Below, one piece after another: positions 31,508 through 43,108 of a stretch of 64,000 bases of DNA (positions are counted from its first letter, which is position 1; each line of letters opens with the position of its first letter). The stretch is from contig MU001680.1 of the NCBI GenBank assembly GCA_010093515.1, positions 376,735 to 440,734 of the forward strand, in the 5' to 3' direction. Under the pieces are notes generated by a model, which saw nothing but the letters and a program-made list of their open reading frames with translations, had not been told where the DNA came from and ran no database searches. The DNA is from Lineolata rhizophorae (Eukaryota; Ascomycota; Dothideomycetes; Lineolatales; Lineolataceae). The position numbers and the translations under genes are program-made.

Positions 31508-33878
31508 TCACATAAACGCCTTCCCCCCGCCTCCACCTGAGACGTCCCCAGGCGACCCCCCTCCGCCTTCCAAATCCTTCCCGCTCACCTTCTCAAAGCC
31601 CTCGCTCCCGCTCTCACTACCGCTATTCCCCCTTGCATGCGCCACCCCACCACCCGACTGCGCCTGCGCCCTCGAATGCGGCGACACGCCGCTCACGGGG
31701 CTCCTCGCGCCGCCCATGGGCGGCGGACTCGTGACCTGCCACTCGTCGTCGTCGTCGTAGCCCGGGGGCGGCGGAGCGCCGCGCCTAGCGCCGTTGCTCC
31801 CGCCGCTCGCGTCGTCCTCGTCGTCGTCGTCGTACCGCTCCAGCTGCACCTGCGAGTCGCCCTTGACGAGCCCGAGGCGCTCCTCCTCGGTCTCGGACGG
31901 GCCCAGCGCGCCCTTGCGCCCCGTGAAGCTAAGCGCTGAGCGCGCCGTGCCGGGCCGCCTAGGAGACCTGCCGCTGCCGTCGCTCCCGCCGCCGCCGTCG
32001 GCCGCGGCAGCGCCGGGCGTCGCGGCGCCCGAGCCCGGTTGGCCCGGGGAAATGGCGCCCTCGCTGGCGTTGTTGGAGTGGCGTCGGCGGTGGAACATGT
32101 TCTGGAAGGAGAACTGGCGGCGGGCCGTGTGCGGCGGGGGCTGAGGCGGAGCGAGGCTACTGTTGCGCGAGTCGGACGACGCGTTGACGTCGTGGGCCCA
32201 GTGGATGGAGGACTGGGCGGGGGACTTGTACGTCGTGTCGACGTCGTGGGCGCCGTCGTGGCCGAAGCCGTAGATGCTGTGCTTGTGGGGCGGGGGCGTG
32301 GGAGGGGGTCCGTCGGAGTTTTTGGTCGTGGTCGGGCTAAGGGTGGAGAGGCCAACGGGGTGATGCTGCGTAGTATCGTGCGCCGAGGGCTGTAGGTGTG
32401 TGCTGAGTTGCCGGAATGGGCCCGGCACGAAGCTGCTGGTGTGGGCGCGCTTTCGAATATTGGTGAAGATGCCCGGGTGGGTGTCCTCTTCGCTATTTCT
32501 TTGGTTCTCCTCATCGTCGTCGGGGAAATGCGACATGCCAAGCGGCGGATGTAGCGTCTTCCGTCGCTGCAGGGAAGCATTACGACCAGGCTCCGAGATG
32601 GTCTTACGGCGTCGTAGACCATCCCATTCGACCTGCTCATCCTCACCAATGGCCTCCATACGCTCGTCATGCAATCTCTTGGCCTCTTCCATCTGCTTCT
32701 TCTGACGTGCCACCGACATGGACCGGAGGATTGCGCCTCCACCACGGACCGTATCTGCCCGAGGTTCGTATTCCGGCTCTTCCTGCTCCGCAACGGTGCG
32801 GACCTGATCAAGATCCCCGCTGAATACAGCCGCGTCAGGCACATCTTTGGCGGACTTTGAAAGCTGAAGCAAAACAACGCCGGCACAGATCTGTAGGAAA
32901 CCCATGATAACGGTAGAAATCGATGCGGCGGTACCCTTGAAGCCTTGAAAAAGGATGGCGGAAGTTACAATGGTCGAGCTCGTGAAATAGACGTAGTACG
33001 TAGGTGTGACCAAGGCGGCATTGAAGAGGTTTAACGCTTTCTGCGTAACTTGTTAACGAAATTCTTCATAGCGCTATTTAATCGGAGAGCGGACTTACGT
33101 TCAAGTAGACAATTTCCACCAGCAAGGTCGCAATGACGAAGACTAGCAGGACGTATAAGAACCACTGGTTGAACTGGGGAGTTCCTGCGATCTGTGTAAC
33201 TACGGCCGCTCCTAAACCTTGGGTCGCAACAACACTCAGCCCGCCTACCAAGCTACAGATGGTCAGGTAGACCAGCATGTTCTTCTTCCCGTAACGCGGT
33301 CCGGCCCAGAATGCCATAAAAGTGCAACCAACAATAATGACTCCTGCGTAGCTCAGAAACCCAGGCGCGATTACCAGGTCCTTCATGTCTTGAATTGTCG
33401 CGACGGCGGACTGGGTGGGCGCATTGATGACAATGACGACGGAACCGATGATGCAATTGAAGCAGCCGACCTTGCCGACGAAGCTCAAGCGCTCCTTTAG
33501 GAATATGGCGGAGAGGATGGTGGTAACGACGACCGAGAGCGCTCCGAGGGGCGTGACGAGAATAGCGTCGACAAAGGCGTAGGCGACAAAGTTGCACACC
33601 TCGCCGATGATCATCAGCGTCATGCCACCCCACCAGTAAAAGTTCTTGAGGTAGCCATAGCCCTCGCCGGCCTCTTCGTTGTACTTGGCGTTGGCCTTGA
33701 GCAATCCCACCTTCTTGAGCACGAACGAAACACCGATGAACAGACCAGACGATATGGCCAGGATCAATCCCACGATCTTGTAGACCGGCGGCCTGGACGA
33801 AGGGTCCGAGGACAGGCCGCCAGATCTTGCGACGAGGGAATCCGCGGCCGCGAGGGCCGCGCTCGATGCGTAGTCCAT
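31508..33878 (-). CDS. NIPA-like magnesium transporter with long cytosolic tail
   Basis: Exons 33878-33099 and 33040-31508 (58-nt intron) give 770 aa. Residues about 35-325 carry nine or so membrane segments with NIPA (DUF803) signatures: GLFIGVSFVLKKVGL, YLKNFYWWGGMTLMIIGE, ANFVAYAF-like (here CNFVAYAFVDAILVTPLGAL), LKERLSFVGKVGC and, after the intron, FNAALVTPTYYVYFTSSTI. NIPA proteins are drug/metabolite-transporter-fold carriers linked to Mg2+ uptake. From about residue 345 on, the protein is a hydrophilic tail of some 425 residues with low-complexity Ser/Gly/Pro runs, Arg-rich patches and an acidic DDDEDD block. Long tails of this kind are common in fungal homologues. Opposite-strand open frames over the tail are GC-driven shadows. 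Divergent from COG4. Confidence 0.93.
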
Positions 33879-34920
33879 GGCGGCTTGTCGCGGTCGGGAG
33901 GGTTTTCGGGGGCGCGCTGGGCGCCCGGCGGAAATCGATTGCGCAGGGTGGTTGAGGAGGAATGGGTTGCGACCGTGCTAGCTACCGCATGTGCGTCGGA
34001 CGGACGGACGGACGGCCTTTAGGAAAGAGAGCGTATCCTCGGGGGCGGCATGTGCAGTGATGCGGCTGACGGTAGAAGAAGGGCGGCGTGGGCGCTCGCT
34101 AACGCCCCAGGAGACGGAGAGCGACGGTGACGTACGTATATGCCAGCGGGCGGTTGCTGTAAATAGACGAGGGCGATGGTTCGCGCAGACGGCGAGATGT
34201 TCGTAGGTACCTGAGCGGAGGAGAGAAACCGGAAAGTAGAGGAGAGGATCGGGCGAGCCAGCGGGAGGGGTAGAAACTAGGTCAAAGTGGGTAGTCGAGA
34301 GGCCATCCAAGCAAAAGCCAAGTGAGCGAGCGTCGCAGAGCCTAGACCTGCCAAGGGGCGGGACGCAAAGGCTTGTTGGGTGTCGCTATCAGGCCGGTGC
34401 GGCCGGTGCGGCGTTGGCTTACCCTGGATGCAGCGCGGGCAATCAATATAAACAAATCAGGCGCCGCACAGGACGTATTCGGCGAGGAGACGCCCCCGGA
34501 GCGCTGCGGCCGCGCTCGGTGTCTGCGAGGCGGATTGGGCGGGCGCAGCTGGGTGCGCGCGGGCGGAGAAGCGGGTTTGGAGGTGTAGGTACGCAGCACG
34601 TAGCAGCTGGGCCGGGCTGGAGGGAAGGACGGGAGAGGCGTGGCTCGCATGCGCAAGTGGCAGAGGGCGATTGCGACGGTTCGCCGTCCCGACGGGCAAC
34701 GGCAGCCAATGGCGCGCGGCGGCGCCCGTCTCGCCCGCCTCGCCCGCCAAGGATTGCGCGTTCGCCGTCGGCCCGGGGCCCTCGCCCGCCGCCGCCCGCG
34801 GGCCAACCAGCGCCCGCCCGCCCGCCGTCGCGGACACGCCCGCCAGGAACGCGCCAGGGCCATGCAATCCCCAGAGACACCGTGTCACGCAGCATATGTG
34901 GACTCCATCCCACCGCAGTC
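33879..34920. promoter_or_regulatory. Divergent region NIPA-like / COG4
   Basis: 1042 bp between divergent starts, very GC-rich from 34450 to 34870. A four-copy GGAC microsatellite lies at about 33997-34015. The COG4 frame stays open from 34414 to its ATG, but the encoded Arg/Pro/Gly peptide is typical of GC-rich leader, not of protein. Confidence 0.5.
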
Positions 34921-37449
34921 ATGAGCGGCGCCCTCGATGACGACCGTCCGGACCGCATCCATGACGCCAATGGCGCCGCGCACCCCGACCCCGTCGCCGA
35001 CGTCTACCGGGCCTCGTCCCTGGCCGAGATCCAGGCGGCCATGGCCCGGCTCGACCGCCAGGAAGCCTCCGTGACCTCGCGGCTCAACGCTCTGGTCGCG
35101 TCGCAGAAGGACCTCTGGCGCGAGCTGGGCCGGCTCGACCTCCTGCGCGCGCAGCTGGGCACCCAGGTGGTCAACACGCGCGCCATCAGCAACGGCATGC
35201 TCTCCGACGCCGCCACGACGGCGAGCCGCATCTCCGGCGCCGTCAAGCGGCTGGAGCTCGAGCAGACGAACGTCAAGGCCACGCTCGACGTCGTCGAGCA
35301 GGTCGCCGAGCTCAAGGCGTGCGTGCTCGGCGTCCACGGCTCCATGGGCGCGCCGCAGGACTGGGAAACCGCCGCCAGCTACCTCAATCGAGCGTCCAAG
35401 ATCCCCCCCGAAGTCATCGACAGCAGCTTTGCCGAGGAGATCGTGCCAACTGCCGAAGTGCCCGACCCTCCCAGAGCCACCTTGGATGCCGCGGCCGAGT
35501 CTCTGTGCGGCCTGTTCATCCGCGAGTTCGACAAGGCGGCCAAGGACGGGGACGGCGCGAGGGTCACCCGCTTCTTCAAGCTCTTCCCCTTGATCGGGAG
35601 GACGGATGTCGGCTTGGATGCCTACGGGCGCTATGTCTGTCACGGTGTGGCGTCTAGAGCTAGGACGAACCTGAATTCGGGTGCGACTGCGCAGCGGAAA
35701 GAAGGCTTCTTTTACGCCAACGTGTTGACCAAGCTGTTTGAGCATATTGCTCAAATAGTGGACGGGCATGAACCTATAGTCGAACGTCACTATGGCACTG
35801 GAATGATGATAAAAGTCATCCAGCGGCTGCAAGTGGAGGCCGACGTCCAAGGAGGCATTATTCTTGATTCGTGGTACGACGAGCGATCCGTGGATCGCAA
35901 GCTGACAGATATCAAGTCGTATGCCTTCTCATTTCTTGTCCAGAGTTTCCTGCCATCTCAGAAGGGGTCATCTGGGGCGCCTCGGGCAGGGTCTCCGGCG
36001 AAACGAGACCGAGCAGCTGGGCGCACGAGCGAAGATGACGGTATCAATATGAAAGAAATCGATGGTATGCTAGGAGAGTCTGCTATCATGCTCGGAAGAT
36101 GGTCGTTGTACACGCGCTTCCTTGCTTTAAAGGACGTGGGCCCGGGGTCCGAGGATGCAGATGGCCCTCTCACGATGCCGCAGTTCTTAGCGAGCAGCAA
36201 TTTGGCTAAGAAAGTCTCCAAGAGCCTGACCGAGCCATTCAATGCCATGACAGTCTTCTTCTTTCGCCGCTCCGTCGAGCGTGCCTTCCAGCTCGACGAA
36301 CCCCCGGCCGAGCTCTCTCTCAACCTGAATAAATCTCTTGGGTCGAATCCACCATTCATCACGTCTGCCGTTGACGACGTGATGTATATTGTCAATCAAG
36401 TGCTGCAACGCACGCTAGCGACGTCCCAACGGCCTGTTGTGTCCGCAGTCGTCCCAGCAATGAGCCAAATCCTCGGAGGAACCGACTTCGTGGGCATGTT
36501 CCAGCGCAAAATGCGCGACGAGAGCTACCCCAAGGCCGTCATCCAGGGCGGCCTACCGCCCGAGGACAAAGTCATCGCCTTCCTCGTGCTGCTCAACAAC
36601 CTCGACGTCGCCACCGACTACATCAAACGCATCGTATCGACGCACCTCGGCACCGAGGAACGCGGTAGCGGCTCCGGCAGCAGCACCGAGCACCTTACCA
36701 ACCTCTTCCCCTTCGGCACCGACGCCGCCTTCGTCGCATCGGCCCTGCGCAACATGGAGACGGCCGTCCTCACCACAGCCACGGAGCTCCTCGCCGACGG
36801 CGTCAACGTCGTCTTCCACCAGGTCATGAAGGTCCGCATGCGGCCCATCCTCGCCGACGCCTTCCGCGACATCGACTACAGCCTCACCGAGGCCGAGCTC
36901 TCGGCGATGCGCGAAGAGCTAGGCACGGGCTCCGAGGACAGCGGCGGCGGCGGCACCACAACGACGACGACTGCCGCCGCCAACATGCTCGCGCACCCCA
37001 ACCTGCGGGCCGACGCCGTGCCCGCGCGCTTCGAGCGCGGCTGGAACGCCCTCACCCGGCCGCTGCGCCGCATCCTGACGGAGCGCAACTACGACCGGGT
37101 GCTGGCGGCGTCGCTGGGCGCGCTCGCCCGCGCGCTCGAGAAGCGCGTCTGGGCGCTGTACGGCCGCGGCGTCAGCGACGTGGGCGCCGCCCGCCTGGAG
37201 CGCGACGTCGCCGGCCTGGCCGCCGCCGCCGTCGCCGGCGGCAGGTACGGCCTGCGCGACGCCTTCGCGCGCGTCGTGCAGATGACGGTCGTGATGAATT
37301 TGGAGGAGGACGAGTGGGAGGAGCTGGGGGCGGGGAGGGAGGATGCGGGCGAGAAAGAGGGGCAGGAGGAGGCGGGGATCGCGTGGGTGTTGGATAGGGA
37401 GGAGAGGGTGAGGGCGAGGGCGATTGTGAGGGGGAGGGGGGAGCGGTGA
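34921..37449 (+). CDS. COG4: Conserved oligomeric Golgi complex subunit 4
   Basis: Intronless, 842 aa (yeast Cog4 is 861). Cog4 is a lobe A subunit of the COG tether that handles retrograde vesicles within the Golgi and contacts SNAREs. The N-terminal part is helical with coiled-coil character (ASSLAEIQAAMARLDRQEAS, LGRLDLLRAQLGTQVVNTR). The central region has the family motif RFFKLFPLIGRTDVGLDAYG (residues about 218-237), then CHGVASRARTNL, AQIVDGHEPIVERHYG and the long helical-bundle domain with NNLDVATDYIKRIV. Ala/Arg-rich C-terminal extensions and Gly/Thr-rich insertions (about residue 675) are additions of this lineage. The start at 34921 is the first ATG giving an acidic, family-like N-terminus, although the same frame is open far upstream. 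Confidence 0.94.
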   Translation: MSGALDDDRPDRIHDANGAAHPDPVADVYRASSLAEIQAAMARLDRQEASVTSRLNALVASQKDLWRELGRLDLLRAQLGTQVVNTRAISNGMLSDAATTASRISGAVKRLELEQTNVKATLDVVEQVAELKACVLGVHGSMGAPQDWETAASYLNRASKIPPEVIDSSFAEEIVPTAEVPDPPRATLDAAAESLCGLFIREFDKAAKDGDGARVTRFFKLFPLIGRTDVGLDAYGRYVCHGVASRARTNLNSGATAQRKEGFFYANVLTKLFEHIAQIVDGHEPIVERHYGTGMMIKVIQRLQVEADVQGGIILDSWYDERSVDRKLTDIKSYAFSFLVQSFLPSQKGSSGAPRAGSPAKRDRAAGRTSEDDGINMKEIDGMLGESAIMLGRWSLYTRFLALKDVGPGSEDADGPLTMPQFLASSNLAKKVSKSLTEPFNAMTVFFFRRSVERAFQLDEPPAELSLNLNKSLGSNPPFITSAVDDVMYIVNQVLQRTLATSQRPVVSAVVPAMSQILGGTDFVGMFQRKMRDESYPKAVIQGGLPPEDKVIAFLVLLNNLDVATDYIKRIVSTHLGTEERGSGSGSSTEHLTNLFPFGTDAAFVASALRNMETAVLTTATELLADGVNVVFHQVMKVRMRPILADAFRDIDYSLTEAELSAMREELGTGSEDSGGGGTTTTTTAAANMLAHPNLRADAVPARFERGWNALTRPLRRILTERNYDRVLAASLGALARALEKRVWALYGRGVSDVGAARLERDVAGLAAAAVAGGRYGLRDAFARVVQMTVVMNLEEDEWEELGAGREDAGEKEGQEEAGIAWVLDREERVRARAIVRGRGER

Positions 37450-40421
37450 GATGGGGTGCTGGGAAAGAGGGTGTGGTAGAGTTTTGGAAAATATAGGGGT
37501 TTCGATTTTGTATGGAGGTGTTTATGGGAGGAAACGGATTTTAAGTCTGGGTTGAGAGTCTAAAAAGTATGGTAAGCGTTCCTACATATGGGGAGGAGAT
37601 CATAATATGAAGTAACGCCTCTAGTATCATTTCGCAACTAGTAAAAGTGCTTGAACATTCTGCGCAACTGGTGTGCTTCCCATAGACTAGAGTGCTTTTT
37701 AGCATTTTGAGTGATTATATGGTCGGAATATGACCTCGAGATTAGTTACGTAGTTTTGGGTATACCAAAACGATGGAGATAGATAGGATGACATATGTGC
37801 TAATGAACAAATATAAGTTGCCACTTCTAGCTGTATCCAACGCCCATTTTAGATGTCCAGTCCACTACAGTGCCGATACTCCGAAGTGGCGTAAGTCTAA
37901 ACAATGACAATTAGCTCAGTTCCTTGCCATATATGACATGAACTTGTCCTACCACGAAGCATTGTTAGATAATGCGTCACTCAAATGCGTTCAGTAAGAA
38001 GCTTCACACCTTGTACATTCACATATTTGAATTGCTATTTTCTACTGAACAGACAATAACATTGATTTTAGCGGCCGAAATACCGGCAGCTTTAAGGTTT
38101 TCACATGCGTTAGCTTTCCAGTATTCGCACAACTATCATGATAAACGGTTGCGGTCCCAGAGTTGACAAACGACCTAAGACCCACTGTTTTAAGCTCTTC
38201 AGCTAGCTATATCGTTATTGGGCCGCCGGGAGGTAGCCGCCACTCATGCGGACTCTTGGACGGTTCGCCAACGAGGCAACGATGCTAAGTCTACCACCAA
38301 AACAGAGCCGACGCCGCCCCCCGGCACCTAGCATGATGAACATTGCTGCAGATCAATACTAAGTGGGGACCTAGAAATCGGGCGGCATGGACGTTGATCG
38401 ATTACGCCCAGACTACATACCTAGCCCAATCTGTTTGAAGTCAACGTCTTCGATCCAGTCCCACGCTAAGAAAAGTAAATGGCTCCCACGGCTATTAAAC
38501 GGGGGAACCAAACCAAGACTTCTGTCTTTGTGGTAGCGAATTGAAACCACAGAGGACTTGGCCTATCTCCTCGGGAGGCCGGGACCAGTGTTGCTCGTGA
38601 CCACGAGTTTGATAACGACCTGGGTCTCAGCTCGCCCTTCGGACTACTATTGAATTGCAGAACAAGCAAAGCAGCCAATCAGACCTCGAAGCCAACACCT
38701 AGGGAATCGCCCGTGAGTAACAAAGGCGCGCAATTCATTTTGGGGAGTAAAATTTGATCGCTTCGGCATGATCGGGTATTCTGACGAACTACAGTTCGGG
38801 ATTTCAAATGATAGTGTTGCGCACGTCGCTGACGTCGTGCAGTGCGAGGAGGTTGGAAAGCAAAAGGCAGAGAGAAGAAAAAGAAAAAGGTTAGCCGCCG
38901 CACATGCCCGTGTTCGGCCTCGAACGTCGTCCATGCATGCATGTGGCTGTCGCGCCTTGCGGGAATACTGTAGGAGGGATCATTCGGGTATGGGACATGC
39001 AGCGCCCTGAGGTGGGCGGACAGTTCGGGAGCTAGCCGCATGTAGTGGCGCGACTGCTGCATCGTGGCAAAAATTTTTCATGAACTGGGCCTGGTGGTAG
39101 TGGTGGTTGACTTTCCGGCAGTGAGTGACTTTTGCTGGCAACGCACCCCACGGAAGGACGGGGCGTAAAACAACACCCCACAAAGCCACCAGTTCGCATG
39201 CAGCGCTGACTCGCATGCCCCGGGCGGCTAGGGCGAGCGCCTCACTGGAATCAGCTGAATGCTTAGCGAGAGCCGCGACAAGGGGTCTCGAAGGAGAGGG
39301 AAGCGTGAGTGAAATTTTTTTGAAAGAAAAAGGACTGTTTTGTCGTGTGATTAAATTGGGAACCCGAGGCCGCGGCGCTCGTGCACGGGGTGACGGCAAA
39401 TTTTTTATGCAGGGACCCCACGAGCTGACTGACGGGCGCCGGCGCTGTGGCCGGGCCCTGGCCGGCTCGCCCAATCGCAGCGCGTTCCCGCAAGCCTTCC
39501 AGAAGCTTGTTTGAAGAAAGATTGACTGCACAGAACGCAGACGGACGTCGTCGGTCCACGCGGTTTCTCATCAGGATACGTGAATGGAACGGGCCAGTAC
39601 ACATTGCTCAGACGTGCTGCATACGACCCCTACGAGGGAGCAACGGCTTTGCGCTGCGCGGGACGTGTCTTCATGCGGAAGGAGATCGCGCGAACGACGG
39701 GATTAGAATGGCTTGGGAAGCTAAATGAGGCACATCGCAAGGCGGCGCCTCGGCCGCGCGCCGCCATCCGTGCCACAACGGCCATTGGCTGAAAGCAGGT
39801 CCTGTATGGCGCATGCACGCGCTGCAGTGGTTTCTTAAGGGCGTGCGCTGAAGAGTACTTGGGTACATTGGCAGAGGCGCAGTGACAGGACCGCGCCGAT
39901 TCTAAATTGCAAGTTTGGGTGCTTTGAGTTCGGCGTCCGCCCGCGGGGCGAGGGATGACGACCGGGCGGCAGGGATCAGCTTGTTTCGGGAGTTTGAGAT
40001 CGATCTCACTCATTCCGCACAAACCCGGCTTCGACACGACGGCAGCCAATCAAAGTCATGGCGATTCCGCGGGGCTTAGGCTCGCCAGGCCCAGGCCTGC
40101 GGAGGAAGGAAAAGGAAATCATGGACAGGCTGCCAACAGTGCCAAGTGAAGCGCGGCCAAAGTTCGGCGAACGTGCTGAGCTAGCTCCGAGTGATCAAGG
40201 TCGATGAAGCGAAGAAAAAAAAGACTCTGAGCTGGAAGAGCAAAGCTCTTATCATGATGGTGTGAAGGCCCAATAACGAACGAAGGCAAGCCGGCTGCCG
40301 GGGTGGCGCAAGGGCTAAGGCCCGAGCAGGTATGGCGGAGGCGCGGGCAGGCCAATGGCGGCCCGTGCTGCGGCCCGGATGCCTGCAGCTTTGCGTAAGG
40401 TCTTCATGAAACGGAAACCGC

Positions 40422-40428
40422 TGATAAG
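40422..40428 (+). promoter_or_regulatory. GATA-factor core site (TGATAAG) upstream of MEP
   Basis: TGATAAG fits the HGATAR consensus of AreA/NIT2-type nitrogen regulators; ammonium transporter genes are standard targets of these activators. A single 6-mer is weak evidence; a CTTATC at 40248-40253 gives another core on the minus strand. Confidence 0.3.
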
Positions 40429-40947
40429 GACCGCGCATCCCGTGCCAAGGCTCCGCGACCGGCGCGATCCCGTGAGCTGGCCCCGGCAGCCCGCCGGCCA
40501 GGAACCGCCGCCGCAGCCCCCGTCTGGGCCCGCCGGCCACAGGAGCGCGAGCGCGTCACGCACCTCGCGCGCGCCCGCGACGACTCCACGGCCACGGCCA
40601 CAACCGGCGCGGGAGGATCACGTACGCGTGCATCCCTTTGCGTCCTGAGCCCGCGGGCTCAGTCGCGTGTGCGCCGGGCCCACCCCCTTCCCCCCCCTCT
40701 CCTCCAGGCTCTCGTGCTGCAGTGGCCCGCGCCCGGGGAAGACCACCACCCCCCCTCGCCCCCCTCGGCAGGGCTGGCCGACAAGCAACCGCGCAGCAGC
40801 CGCGCCAGATCTTCGCGCCGGCACCCATTGATGCGCCACGACCCCACGGCCGACCGCCCGGGGCTCCGTGCGCCCGCAGGCCCATGCAATGCGATCGCCT
40901 AGCACTCCCAGAAGCTGCGCCGGACGCTTGTGGAGCTTTTGCCGGGG

Positions 40948-40954
40948 AGATAAG
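40948..40954 (+). promoter_or_regulatory. GATA-factor core site (AGATAAG) upstream of MEP
   Basis: A second perfect HGATAR core 283 bp before the MEP ATG, a position typical for functional nitrogen-response elements. Inference only. Confidence 0.35.
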
Positions 40955-41236
40955 GTGGCCCTTTCGAGTTCTGGTCCCCCGGTCGGTTGACGTTTTTCTT
41001 TTCTCACGCGCCGGCTTTCTCTTTTAAAGAGAGCTTGCGCCCCGGTCCAGCTGGTCGACGACGTTGACGTGCTGTCAGTCAGTCAATTCAGATTGGGGTA
41101 ACCTTTTCCTCTCTTGGTCCTGGTGTCCCGTCTTGAGCGACTCTTCTTTGTATTTAGTCTCCCCCCTTCGCCGGCCGCAGGCCCGCCTCCTCCACAGAAC
41201 TCAGGACCGTAAACACGCTCCGGACCCGCCGTCACC

Positions 41237-43108
41237 ATGTCCCAATACGCATCGTACCCATGGATCGGGTCCGGCCCAGTTGAGTACAATGGCACCGACC
41301 CGCTTGGCGGTGATTCCAGTGAGTTGCCTTACTCCCAGACGCTCGTGATGTGCTCTAGCGCGCCTCTGACGGCGAGGAAGAGCACATCGTGAGCTTTCTG
41401 CTCGTGAGATTCAACGTTCAATTGCTCACGAGTTCTGCCCCTCTGCGCAGACGTCATCAATCTCAACCAATGGTACTCTCCCGGTGACCAGGCCTACATC
41501 ATTGTGGCTTCCGCAATGGTGCTTATAATGGTACCGGGTCTGGGTTTCCTCTATTCCGGCCTTGCGCGCAGGAAGTCCGCTCTTTCCATGCTTTGGGCCG
41601 CCATGGCCTCTTCCTCCGTCATTTGCTTCCAATGGTACTTCTGGGGCTATTCGCTCGCCTTCAGCCCTTATGCCACCAATGGCTTCATCGGCGACCTTCA
41701 GAAGTTTGGTCTGATGAAGACTCTGGGAGCTCCCAGCCCGGGTAGCCCGCTCATTCCGGATCTTCTGTACTCTTTCTATCAGGTGAGTAAAGTGAAAAGA
41801 AAAAGAAAATCTAGCAAATGAAAACCTTTTTTTTCGTTTTGGGCTTTACGAATTTTGACTGGTGATCAATCACGGTACATTCGCTAACAAACAATCAGAT
41901 GATGTTCTGCTCTGTCACTGCTGCTATCGTTTCGGGCGTCGTCGCGGAGCGTGGTCGTCTGATTCCCCTCCTCGTCTTTCTTTTCTTCTGGGCCACCATC
42001 GTCTACTGCCCGGTCGCCATGTGGGTTTGGGGCGCCAATGGCTGGGCCTACGTCTGGGGCGTCTACGACTATGCCGGCGGCGGGCCTGTCGAGATCGTCT
42101 CTGGCATGACTGCGCTCGCCTACTCGTTGGTGCTTGGCCGTCGTCAGGAGAAGATGATGCTCAACTTCCGCCCGCACAACGTCTCTCTCATCACCCTCGG
42201 CACCATCCTCCTGTGGTTCGGCTGGCTGGGCTTCAACGGCGGCTCGTCGTTTGGAGCCAACCTCCGTGCGCTCATGGCTTGCTGGAACACCAACCTTACC
42301 GCCGGCTTTTCGGCCATGACCTGGGTGGTTCTCGATTGGCGCCTCGCTCGCAAGTGGTCTATGGTCGGCTGGTGCTCTGGCACTATCTCTGGACTGGTTG
42401 CTGCCACTCCGGCCTCTGGGTTCATTCCTCCGTGGGCCAGTGTTGTCCTCGGCATCGTCACTGGCATCATTTGCAACTTTGCCACCAAGAGTGAGTACAT
42501 AACGTCATTGACATGTTTGGAGCCATATCCCTAACTGTTCTACAGTCAAGTTCTGGATCAAGATCGACGACTCGATGGACGTGTTCGCTGAGCACGGCGT
42601 CGCCGGCATGGTTGGTCTCTTCATCAACGGCATCTTCGGTGCCTCTTACATCATCGGCCTTGATGGTGTCAACGCTGGTGCCTTCCCCGGTGCCTGGCTC
42701 GAACACAATTGGAAGCAGCTCTATATGCAGATTGCTTACATCGTCGCCTGCACCGCTTACTCCTTCGTCGTTTCCCTCATTCTCGCCTTCGCCATCGACA
42801 AGATCCCCGGCCTCAAGCTGCGTGCCTCGGACGAGGCTGAGCTCCTAGGTATGGATGACGACCAGCTCGGCGAGTTCGCCTACGACTACGTCGAGGTCCG
42901 CCGCGACTACCTCGCCTGGACCCCCGCCAACTCCGAGCCGGCCAAGACCGAGCCCAACGTGCCCCAGGGCGACCGCCACGGCATCGCCGGCCACCAGCAG
43001 ATGCTCTCCGGCAAGGAGGCGCCCAGCGAGGAGAGCAATACCGAGCACACGGGCGTTGCCGGCGACCGCCACGCCGTCGCCACCGAGAAGGCCCCGAACG
43101 AGCCGTAA
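41237..43108 (+). CDS. MEP1: Ammonium transporter, Amt/Mep family (Mep1/3-like)
   Basis: Exons 41237-41318, 41451-41782, 41899-42490 and 42546-43108 give 522 aa; introns are 132, 116 and 55 nt. Eleven membrane segments carry Amt signatures: MVPGLGFLYSGLARRKSALS, QWYFWGYSLAFSP, WLGFNGGSS, NTNLTAGFSAMTW and FAEHGVAGMVGLFINGIFG. The first pore 'twin-His' position is Glu (PVEIVSG, about residue 203), while the second His is kept (about 352). In yeast this Glu distinguishes the Mep1/Mep3 transporters from the sensor-transporter Mep2. The cytosolic tail after about residue 420 is hydrophilic, ending with Glu-, Ala- and Pro-rich sequence. The protein imports NH4+ at the plasma membrane and is expected to be under nitrogen catabolite control. 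The exon 1 start has a CACC context and leads straight into the extracellular N-terminus. Confidence 0.95.

Larger units (their letters stand above)
37450..41236. promoter_or_regulatory. 3.8-kb gene-free region upstream of the ammonium transporter
   Basis: No gene could be assembled. The left third (37.5-38.5 kb) is A+T-rich; from 38.6 kb on the sequence is GC-rich with long but meaningless open frames on both strands. The last about 600 bp before the MEP start contain GATA-factor cores and a pyrimidine-rich leader (41095-41200). This is much longer than the 0.5-1 kb gaps elsewhere in the window, so it may hold an extended nitrogen-responsive promoter, a long 5' leader or an unrecognised non-coding transcript. 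Confidence 0.4.

Noticed and set aside
31693-32886. 397-aa second frame within the NIPA-like tail
   Set aside because: Arg/Thr/Pro-rich alternate frame of a GC-rich tail; the frame continuous with the membrane domain is the coding one.
34414-34920. Upstream in-frame extension of COG4 (169 extra codons)
   Set aside because: Arg/Pro/Gly-rich, typical of GC-rich leader; the family-like N-terminus begins at 34921.
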